From the NCBI GenBank assembly GCA_001443545.1, contig LMAD01000037.1:1-17089 (forward strand): 17,089 nucleotides of DNA. The letters are read 5' to 3'. How positions within the stretch are numbered: position 1 is the first letter of the stretch; each line of letters begins with the position of its first letter. This DNA is from Acidimicrobiaceae bacterium RAAP-2 (lineage in GTDB: Bacteria > Actinomycetota > Acidimicrobiia > Acidimicrobiales > RAAP-2). The position numbers and the translations under genes are program-made. The notes below the pieces were generated by a model that saw nothing but the letters and a program-made list of their open reading frames with translations, did no database searches and was not told the DNA's origin. This document shows, piece by piece, positions 1-5,901 of the stretch.

Positions 1-528
1 GATGCCGTCGCGTCGCGCTAGGGCCTGACGCAACGGGCGAGCGCTACCAATCTTCTGCCGCCACGGCGGGCCGCCAGCCAGCCCTAAGTTGCTGACATGA
101 CAGATGTGTCAATCTACACTGACACCACGGATCGCCACACCAGATTGTCCAGATCACTGGTCTGCAGTGGCGCCCCTCGACGGTTCAGCCGCTCGGCGCG
201 TGATTTCGCGAGTTTCTAACCGGGATCAATTCCGATGTGCGTGATGGTGTACTGCCCCGCGACCATCTCAACGGCCGCCCGACATGGCCCCGCCGGCTCA
301 CCGCACTAATGGAACTGCAATCGTCGCCGTTCATCCAACGATTCAGGTCAACTCCCGCTGGACCAGATGGCTGGCGACTTCGGATCGGGCCAACCGCTCG
401 CACCCCGACGTCACCCACTAGGTTTCGGATTCGCCCCCGATTCGAGTGCGGGTGTACCAGAGAAGCGTGATCGGACTCCGCACATTGGTCGCCGAAGTCG
501 TATTCTGGCCGTTGGCGAGGGGTGAGCC
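1..528. other. Left-edge intergenic region, no convincing gene
   Basis: I see no supported gene here. On the plus strand frame 1 closes at 19-21 and frame 2 at 26-28; frame 3 stays open from the edge to a TGA at 93-95, so the last ~30 codons of an upstream gene could lie there, but their composition does not identify a protein. Short ORFs on both strands between 185 and 577 give Arg/Ser/Pro-rich translations with no recognisable motif. The stretch holds a promoter-like block at 92-124 and a small inverted repeat at 155-169 (CACTG, 5-base loop, CAGTG). From about 170 to 500 I recognise no riboswitch, tRNA or repeat. If the promoter at 92-120 drives the gene at 529, its leader would be about 400 bases. 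Confidence 0.5.
92..120 (+). promoter_or_regulatory. Candidate sigma70-type promoter
   Basis: CTGACA (92-97, five of six matches to TTGACA) is followed after 17 bases by TACACT (115-120, TANNNT type). The predicted transcription start is near 127. The opposite strand has an exact TTGACA at 112-107, but only a weak -10 follows it. The block overlaps four TGACA/TGTCA half-sites (93-97, 98-102, 107-111, 120-124). Confidence 0.4.
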
Positions 529-1455
529 ATGGATTCCAATCAAGCGGGAACAGTACTGGACGCAATCGGGGCGACACCCCTGATCGCCATCGATGGCGTC
601 TACGTCAAACTCGAGTACCTGAACCCCTCCGGCTCGATAAAGGCGCGGATGGCGCGATACATCATCGAACGGGCCGAACGCGAAGGACTGCTGCATCCGG
701 GCGACACGATCGTCGAGGCGTCCAGCGGCAATACCGGTAACGCCATGAGCATGGTCGCGGCGGTGAAGGGCTACCCGATGCTCGTGATCATGCCCGAGGG
801 GCTGAGCAGCGAGCGTTCCGCAATCTCATCGGCCTTCGGTGCCGAACTGCGCACGGTCGGTACCTTTCACGTGAACGACGCACTCGCCGAAGCCGATCGA
901 CTCGGGGAGCAGCCGGGCTACTTCGCGCCCCACCAGTTCTCCAATGAGTGGAACATCGAGGAGAACCGGACGTGGTTGGGCCCCGAAATTCTTACCCAAC
1001 TGCCCAACGATCGACGCCCCGACGCCTTCATCATGGGTGTCGGCACCGGAGGCACGTTGATCGGCGTCGGTCAGGCGTTCCGATCCGTGAACCCGTCGGC
1101 ACTGGTCATCGCCCTCGAACCGAGCGAATCGAGCACGATTGTGTGTGGCGATATCGCCCTGCACCGCATCGAGGGAATCTCCGACGGTTTCGTGCCACCG
1201 ATCTATCAGCGAAACGCCGACCTCGTGAGCCGGGTCATCGCCGTCCACAGTGACGACGCAGTCGCCGAGATGCGCCGGCTCGCGCGAAGTCACGGAATCC
1301 TCGTCGGGCCAAGTTCCGGCGCGAATCTCGTCGTCGCCCGCCAAGTACTCGCCGAGCTACCCGACGGGTCGACGGTCGTGACGATATTTCCCGACGAAGG
1401 AGAGAAGTACCTCAGCGAGTACTTCAATCCCGAAAGCTCGGCGCACGGCAATTAG
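529..1455 (+). CDS. Cysteine synthase family PLP-dependent enzyme
   Basis: A 308-residue cytosolic fold-type II PLP enzyme of the cysteine synthase / cystathionine beta-synthase family, a normal length for the CysK/CysM group. The PLP lysine is K38 in NPSGSIKAR, the substrate loop is SSGNTG (65-70), the phosphate-binding loop is GTGGT (172-176), and GPSSGAN (260-266) plus a PDEGEKYLS segment close the active site. Family members make cysteine from O-acetylserine or O-phosphoserine and a sulfur donor, or perform related beta-replacements. Most relatives have Asp after the PLP lysine (KDR); this one has Ala (KAR), so I do not assign cysK or cysM. The ATG at 529 follows a GAGGGGTGAG ribosome site (517-526). 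Its TAG overlaps the TAA of the convergent SDR gene. No serine acetyltransferase or sulfur carrier gene is nearby, so the substrate is open. Confidence 0.88.
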   Translation: MDSNQAGTVLDAIGATPLIAIDGVYVKLEYLNPSGSIKARMARYIIERAEREGLLHPGDTIVEASSGNTGNAMSMVAAVKGYPMLVIMPEGLSSERSAISSAFGAELRTVGTFHVNDALAEADRLGEQPGYFAPHQFSNEWNIEENRTWLGPEILTQLPNDRRPDAFIMGVGTGGTLIGVGQAFRSVNPSALVIALEPSESSTIVCGDIALHRIEGISDGFVPPIYQRNADLVSRVIAVHSDDAVAEMRRLARSHGILVGPSSGANLVVARQVLAELPDGSTVVTIFPDEGEKYLSEYFNPESSAHGN

Positions 1456-2219
1456 AGCGGCGTCACGTACGCGGCGCCGATCCCGCCATCGACCAGAAAC
1501 GTCGAAGACGTGATGAACGACGCGTCGTCACTCGCGAGGAAGAGGACCGCACTGGCGATCTCTTCGGGCTCCGCGAAACGGCCCATGGGGACGTGAACCA
1601 GCCGTCGGGCCGCACGCTCGGGGTCCTTGGCGAAGAGCTCCTGCAGCAGCGGCGTGTTAACCGGTCCGGGACAGAGGGCGTTCACACGGATCCCCTGCCG
1701 GGCGAACTGAACACCGAGCTCACGGCTCATCGACAGCACGCCACCCTTCGACGCGGTATACGAGACTTGCGACGTCGCCGAACCGAGCATGGCGACGAAC
1801 GACGCCGTATTGATGATCGAGCCACCCCCTCGCTCGAGCAGCAGGGGTATCCCGTACTTGCAGCAGAGGTACACCGAGGTGAGGTTGACGTCCTGCACCC
1901 GGCGCCAGGCGTCGAGGCCGGTGGTCAGGATCGAGTCATCGTCAGCCGGTGAGATACCCGCATTGTTGAACAGGACGTCGACCCCGCCATACACCTCGAC
2001 GACCCGGTCGTACATCGCCCGCACACTGGCCTCATCGGCGACGTCCACGTGCACGTACGTGCCGCCAATCTCGGTCGCCAGCGCCGTACCGACCTCGTCG
2101 GCGAGATCCGCAACCACGACCTTGGCTCCCTCAGCGGCGAATCGCCGAGCCGTCGCCAGTCCAATCCCACTCGCGGCGCCCGTGATGATCGCTACTTTGT
2201 TCTCCAACCGTCCCATCAT
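1452..2219 (-). CDS. SDR-family NAD-dependent dehydrogenase (operon gene 3)
   Basis: A classical short-chain dehydrogenase of 255 residues. It has the cofactor motif TGAASGIG (13-20), Asp38 at the end of beta-2, which in this family favours NAD over NADP, NNAG (85-88), and the catalytic Ser140, Tyr154 and Lys158. It most likely oxidises a secondary or primary alcohol or reduces the matching carbonyl; the substrate cannot be read from sequence. It is the last gene of the ligase-ALDH-SDR operon. The first ATG (2219) overlaps the ALDH stop as ATGA, but GGAGG lies only one base ahead of it; a second in-frame ATG at 2216 has better spacing and would give 254 residues. In context it may oxidise a gamma-glutamylated alcohol before the aldehyde dehydrogenase acts. 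Confidence 0.92.
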   Translation of the reverse strand: MMGRLENKVAIITGAASGIGLATARRFAAEGAKVVVADLADEVGTALATEIGGTYVHVDVADEASVRAMYDRVVEVYGGVDVLFNNAGISPADDDSILTTGLDAWRRVQDVNLTSVYLCCKYGIPLLLERGGGSIINTASFVAMLGSATSQVSYTASKGGVLSMSRELGVQFARQGIRVNALCPGPVNTPLLQELFAKDPERAARRLVHVPMGRFAEPEEIASAVLFLASDDASFITSSTFLVDGGIGAAYVTPL

Positions 2220-3577
2220 TCCTCCGTTGCTATGAATACGTTCTTCTCTTCGCTGAACGATCGAAGAGCGTCCGGACCGAGCTCGCGTCCCAGGCCTGAT
2301 TGTTTGAACCCCCCGAAGGGCGTGGCGTAGCGCACCGACGAGTTCGAGTTAATGGAGAGCGTGCCCGTCTCCACGCCACGGGCCGTGCGCAGCGCGCGAC
2401 CGATGTCGCGGCTCCAGATCGACCCCGACAGTCCGTACGGCCCTTCGTTCGCGATGGCGATCGCTTCGGCTTCGTCCTCGAAGCGGACCACGGACACCAC
2501 TGGTCCGAAGATCTCCTCGCAGTACGAACGTTCGGAACGATCACTTCCGTCGAGCACCGTCGGCGCGTACCAGAATCCCGGACCGGACGGCGCCGTACCA
2601 CGGAAGGCGACGGTGGACTCGTCCACGTAGGCCGCGACCGTGTCACGTTGTGCGGCCGTGATCAGGGGGCCCATCTCACTGGACTCCTCACGGGGATCCA
2701 TGACCTTCACCTTCTTGACCGCCGCCTCGAAGTACTCCATGAAACGGTCGTATCCCGAAGACTGGACGAGTAGTCGGGACCGCGCGCAGCAGTCCTGACC
2801 GGCGTTGTCGAACACGGCGTACGGCGCCATCGAACCCGCCTTCTCGAGGTCCGAATCGGCGTAGATGATGTTCGCGCTCTTGCCTCCGAGCTCCAGGGTG
2901 AGACGCTTCACCTGCGCCGCGCAGCCTTCCATGATTCGTCGACCGGCCTGATTCGACCCCGTGAAGCAGATCTTTCGCACCGCGGGATGGGTGACGAATC
3001 GTTCGCCAACTGTGGACCCCTCCCCCGGGATCACTTGAAACACCCCGTCAGGGATGCCCGCCTCCAGAGCGAGTTCGCCAATCCGTATCGCGGTGAGTGG
3101 CGTCAGCGAAGCGGGCTTGAGCACGACCGTGTTGCCGGCCGCCAGTGCGGGCGCCAGCCCCCAACCCATAATCGGCATCGGAAAGTTCCACGGCACGATG
3201 ATGCCAACGACTCCGAGGGGCTCGAAGAACGTCATATCCACCCCACCGGCCACTGGAATCTGGCGACCGCTGTGGCGCTCCGGTGCTCCGGCGTAATAGT
3301 TGAGTACGTCACGCACATTGCCGGCTTCCCAGCGCGCATTCGAAATCGTATGACCCGAGTTCGCCACCTCTAACTGAGCCAACTCCTCCACGTGGGCGTC
3401 GACTACCTCGGCGAATCGACGCAACAGCCGCGCTCGATCGGCCGGCGCCACCACCCGCCATTGCAACGCCGCGGTCGACGCTCGGTCGATGGCGCGGTCA
3501 GTCTCTTCCACGTTGAGCATGGTCACGGAGGAGACCGTTGCCTCCGTCGATGGGTTGACAATCGTCAGCGTGTTCAT
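2216..3577 (-). CDS. NAD(P)-dependent aldehyde dehydrogenase (operon gene 2)
   Basis: An aldehyde dehydrogenase of 453 residues, slightly shorter than the usual 470-500 because the N-terminus is short. It has PWNFP (129-133, Asn131 for the oxyanion), KPAS (154-157, cofactor), the general base Glu229 in LELGG, and the catalytic Cys263 in NAGQDCC. A second cysteine, C264, directly follows the nucleophile. Near the C-terminus is the usual PFGGFKQSG motif. It oxidises an aldehyde to an acid. Its start overlaps the ligase stop (ATGA) with a GAGAGG ribosome site two bases ahead, and its stop overlaps the SDR start, so the three proteins are probably translationally coupled. Aldehyde dehydrogenases beside gamma-glutamyl-amine ligases are known from the Puu putrescine pathway (PuuC); the same role is inferred here, with an unknown aldehyde. 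Confidence 0.93.
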   Translation of the reverse strand: MNTLTIVNPSTEATVSSVTMLNVEETDRAIDRASTAALQWRVVAPADRARLLRRFAEVVDAHVEELAQLEVANSGHTISNARWEAGNVRDVLNYYAGAPERHSGRQIPVAGGVDMTFFEPLGVVGIIVPWNFPMPIMGWGLAPALAAGNTVVLKPASLTPLTAIRIGELALEAGIPDGVFQVIPGEGSTVGERFVTHPAVRKICFTGSNQAGRRIMEGCAAQVKRLTLELGGKSANIIYADSDLEKAGSMAPYAVFDNAGQDCCARSRLLVQSSGYDRFMEYFEAAVKKVKVMDPREESSEMGPLITAAQRDTVAAYVDESTVAFRGTAPSGPGFWYAPTVLDGSDRSERSYCEEIFGPVVSVVRFEDEAEAIAIANEGPYGLSGSIWSRDIGRALRTARGVETGTLSINSNSSVRYATPFGGFKQSGLGRELGPDALRSFSEEKNVFIATEE

Positions 3578-4938
3578 AACCTCTCAAATCCTCGGAATCG
3601 TTCCCAATCGGTCACGGCGGCGTCAAAGGCCGCCACTTCGACTCGAGCCGCGTGCACGTAATGGTCCACGACTTCATCGCCGAAGGCTTCTCGCGCCACC
3701 ACCGAGGCCTCGAAGAGTCCGACGGCCTCACGCAGCGAGGTCGGTACTCGCGGCGCGTCGGCGGTGTAGGCGTTGCCGACGAACGGCGGTGCGAGCGTCA
3801 AGGACTCATCGATCCCACGTAGCCCCGCCGCCACCAGTGCGGCCACAGCTAGATAAGGATTGACGTCGCCGCCGGGAATCCGGCACTCGACTCGCACCGA
3901 AGGACCGTGTCCGACGACGCGGAACGCGCACGTTCGATTGTCCAATCCCCAGAGCAGTGCGGTGGGCGCGAACGAGCCCTCGACGAATCGCTTGTAGCTG
4001 TTGATGTTGGGCGCCAACATCAACGACAACTCTCTCGCGTAGGCCATCTGCCCCGCGAGGAAGTGCTCGAACAGAGGTGAGAATCCGTGGGGCCCATCAC
4101 CGGCGAAAATTGGACGCCCATTCACGTCACGAAGCGATAGATGAATGTGGCACGAGTTGCCCTCACGTTCATTGAACTTCGCCATGAACGTGAGGCTGTA
4201 CCCCTCCTGGGCCGCGATCTCCTTGGCCCCAAGCTTGAAGAGACCGTGCTCATCGCATTTGTCGACCAGCTGTGCATACTGGAATGCGATCTCGTGCTGA
4301 CCGAAGTTACACTCGCCCTTCAACGACTCCACGACCATCCCGGCGCCGCGCATCGACCGCCGCACTCGTCCGAGGAGCGGCTCGATACGCGACGTGCCCT
4401 GAATGGAGTAGTCGACGTTGTACTGATTGACCGGCGTGAGGTTCCGGTAACCCGCGTCCCACGCCGCTTCGTAGCGATCGGTGAACACCAAGAACTCGAG
4501 TTCCGTACCGGTGAATCCCACCCACCCCCGCTCGGCGAGTCGATCGACTTGACCCCGCAGGATCTGCCGGGGTGACACGGCGACTGGTTCTCCGCCCACC
4601 GTGTGGACATCCGCGAACACGATTACCGTGCGGTCGTGCCACGGCACGGACCGCACCGTCGAAAAGTCCGGCACGAACGCGAGGTCCCCGTAGCCACGCT
4701 CCCACGAGGTCAGCGCGAAACCGTCAACGGTCCGCATGTCGACGTCGGAGGCCAGCACGTAGCTACACCCCTCGACCGCGCCTTCGGTGAACGCCTCGGC
4801 GAAGAACCGAGCATCGACTCGCTTCCCCTGGAGCCGACCCTGCATGTCCGTGATTGCCAGGATCACCGTATCTACCTCGTCACGGTCGATAAGACCGAGA
4901 AGGTCTTCTCGAGTCAATCGGCCCGTCGTCGTCGTCAT
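3574..4938 (-). CDS. Glutamine-synthetase-like gamma-glutamyl-amine ligase (operon gene 1)
   Basis: A 454-residue member of the glutamine synthetase superfamily. It has a beta-grasp N-terminal part with DMQGRLQGKR, then the catalytic domain: metal-binding GTELEF, ESLKGECNFGQHE, the nucleotide/glutamate loop GNSCHIHLS, NSYKRFVEGSFAP, the arginine region NRTCAFRV and ECRIPGGDVNPYL. Length and the N-terminal GKR signature fit the PuuA / GlnA3 / GlnA4 / IpuC group, which joins glutamate to amines such as putrescine, ethanolamine or isopropylamine with ATP, better than housekeeping GlnA. I saw no adenylylation-site tyrosine motif. GGAGGAG precedes the ATG. It heads an operon with an ALDH and an SDR. 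No PuuB-type oxidase, hydrolase or amine transporter is in the window. The amine substrate is unknown. Confidence 0.87.
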   Translation of the reverse strand: MTTTTGRLTREDLLGLIDRDEVDTVILAITDMQGRLQGKRVDARFFAEAFTEGAVEGCSYVLASDVDMRTVDGFALTSWERGYGDLAFVPDFSTVRSVPWHDRTVIVFADVHTVGGEPVAVSPRQILRGQVDRLAERGWVGFTGTELEFLVFTDRYEAAWDAGYRNLTPVNQYNVDYSIQGTSRIEPLLGRVRRSMRGAGMVVESLKGECNFGQHEIAFQYAQLVDKCDEHGLFKLGAKEIAAQEGYSLTFMAKFNEREGNSCHIHLSLRDVNGRPIFAGDGPHGFSPLFEHFLAGQMAYARELSLMLAPNINSYKRFVEGSFAPTALLWGLDNRTCAFRVVGHGPSVRVECRIPGGDVNPYLAVAALVAAGLRGIDESLTLAPPFVGNAYTADAPRVPTSLREAVGLFEASVVAREAFGDEVVDHYVHAARVEVAAFDAAVTDWERFRGFERL

Positions 4939-4950
4939 GGCTCCTCCGCC

Positions 4951-4970
4951 CGCGCCGCGTTAGCGGCGCG
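4951..4970 (-). promoter_or_regulatory. GC hairpin in the leader of the ligase operon
   Basis: CGCGCCGC and GCGGCGCG form a perfect 8-bp stem around a four-base loop (TAAC on the transcribed strand). The stem ends about two bases before the GGCGGAGGAG ribosome site and 12 bases before the ATG at 4938. There is no U-run, so it does not look like a terminator. It may modulate initiation or protect the mRNA 5' end. Confidence 0.4.
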
Positions 4971-4980
4971 CTGGCTCCTC

Positions 4981-5005
4981 ACGTTATCGGACCGACCGTG
5001 TCCGA
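4981..5005 (-). promoter_or_regulatory. Candidate promoter and palindromic operator of the ligase operon
   Basis: TCGGAC and GTCCGA form six-base arms separated by seven bases (4987-5005), the geometry of a dimeric repressor site. Directly downstream on the minus strand is TAACGT (4986-4981), a TANNNT -10 box, so a bound protein would cover the -35/-10 spacer. I see no good -35 hexamer. Confidence 0.35.
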
Positions 5006-5188
5006 CTCCACTACCGAAGTCACCGCCATCGCCGAGGTTCCTTGGTTTCGTCGCGGAGTTGACTGATCGATGGACTCGTACTATCGCCGCGGCTGACGCG
5101 GTCCTCGTACCCCCACCGACTGGGAGGGGCACTAACCGGGCCCCTCCGGCCTTCGACGCCTCGCGCCAGTTCGCTCACCCGGACTCGC

Positions 5189-5194
5189 TACCAT
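5189..5194 (+). promoter_or_regulatory. -10 box for a leaderless GNAT transcript
   Basis: TACCAT lies six bases before the GTG at 5201, and no Shine-Dalgarno sequence precedes that codon. This fits transcription beginning at the start codon, as is common in actinobacteria. A second, upstream promoter is possible: TTGACT (5059-5064) with TATCGC 17 bases later. Confidence 0.45.
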
Positions 5195-5200
5195 CGATTC

Positions 5201-5893
5201 GTGCGCGAAACGACCGATGATGTCGAGATCGCCTTCGACTGGGCCGCCGAGCTGTTCGGCGAGGCGAGTCCTTTTCACTTCTTCACGGACCCCGAACGCT
5301 TCGGTGGCGCACTGCGAACCAGCGACTCGATCTGGATGACGGCCAACCGCGAGGAGTCCTTCGGAATGAGTAGCGGTCCCGATGCGTCGCCACTCCCCGA
5401 ATGGCGAACGTGCCTGATCATTGACTCGATGTTCGGTGAACACGCCGGCCCCCTGGCACGCCAGAGCCAGTGGGACTTTTACACGCGCCGAACGCAGTCG
5501 CTCGACGAGGACGTGCCGGTGGTTACTGACGCGACGGCCATCACCGAACTGCTGGAGCGCGACGCGCCACGCTCGTCGGTGTGGCCCGGTTCTGACACCG
5601 TCGTCGACTGGTTCGGTATATCGGAAGGTCCGCGGCTCGTCGCGGTCGCGGCGCTCACGCGATGGCGTTCGGGTCAGTTCGTCGTCTCGTCAGTCGCCAC
5701 CGCAGCCGATTTCCGTGGTCGCGGACTCGCTCGTCGCGTCATGCGCGGCGTCATCGCTGCGGCGAACGCCCGCGGCATCGAATGGCTCGGGCTCGGCGTC
5801 GCCCACGCCAACGTCGTCGCGCAGGGGGTCTATCGCGATACTGGATTCGTCGAACGAGCTCGGTTCTCCCGATACGGGCTACCCGAGGGCTAG
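5201..5893 (+). CDS. GNAT-family N-acetyltransferase
   Basis: A 230-residue protein with a C-terminal GNAT domain (about 130-225). Motif A is RGRGLARRV (172-180), the acetyl-CoA pyrophosphate loop, followed by Asn204, Tyr211 and a terminal GF (215-216), all usual positions. Residues 1-125 are not recognisable as a second GNAT domain from motifs; they hold Trp- and Phe-rich segments and may be a degenerate one. It should transfer an acetyl group from acetyl-CoA to an amine, substrate unknown. The GTG start is supported by the -10 box six bases upstream; the nearest in-frame ATG would remove about 45 residues. It is transcribed divergently from the ligase operon across 262 bases, and its TAG overlaps the TAG of the convergent prpE-like gene. 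Confidence 0.82.
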   Translation: MRETTDDVEIAFDWAAELFGEASPFHFFTDPERFGGALRTSDSIWMTANREESFGMSSGPDASPLPEWRTCLIIDSMFGEHAGPLARQSQWDFYTRRTQSLDEDVPVVTDATAITELLERDAPRSSVWPGSDTVVDWFGISEGPRLVAVAALTRWRSGQFVVSSVATAADFRGRGLARRVMRGVIAAANARGIEWLGLGVAHANVVAQGVYRDTGFVERARFSRYGLPEG

Positions 5894-5901
5894 CCCTCGG
5901 G
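5882..5901. terminator. Perfect 20-bp palindrome at a convergent stop overlap
   Basis: CCCGAGGG, CTAG, CCCTCGGG reads identically on both strands. The four-base centre holds both stop codons: TAG of the GNAT gene (5891-5893) and TAG of the synthetase gene (5892-5890). As RNA it forms an 8-bp stem with a CUAG loop in either transcript. No U-run follows on either side, so bidirectional termination is plausible but unproven. Confidence 0.45.

Noticed and set aside
61..75. GC-rich inverted repeat near the left edge (CCGC-CACG-GCGG type)
   Set aside because: The stem is short, no U-run follows, and such repeats are expected by chance in this base composition.
16..96. Possible minus-strand gene at the left edge driven by the exact TTGACA at 112-107
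   Set aside because: The only open frame begins with an unsupported TTG at 33 and has no ribosome site or good -10 box; too little sequence remains to judge.
185..577. A 130-codon minus-strand frame and shorter plus-strand frames upstream of 529
   Set aside because: The translations have no motif, their starts lack ribosome sites, and the minus-strand frame overlaps the start of the PLP enzyme gene.
4923..4935. Short CGT/ACG trinucleotide repeat just after the ligase start codon
   Set aside because: It encodes Thr-Thr-Thr-Thr and is only four units long; there is no sign of a phase-variable tract.
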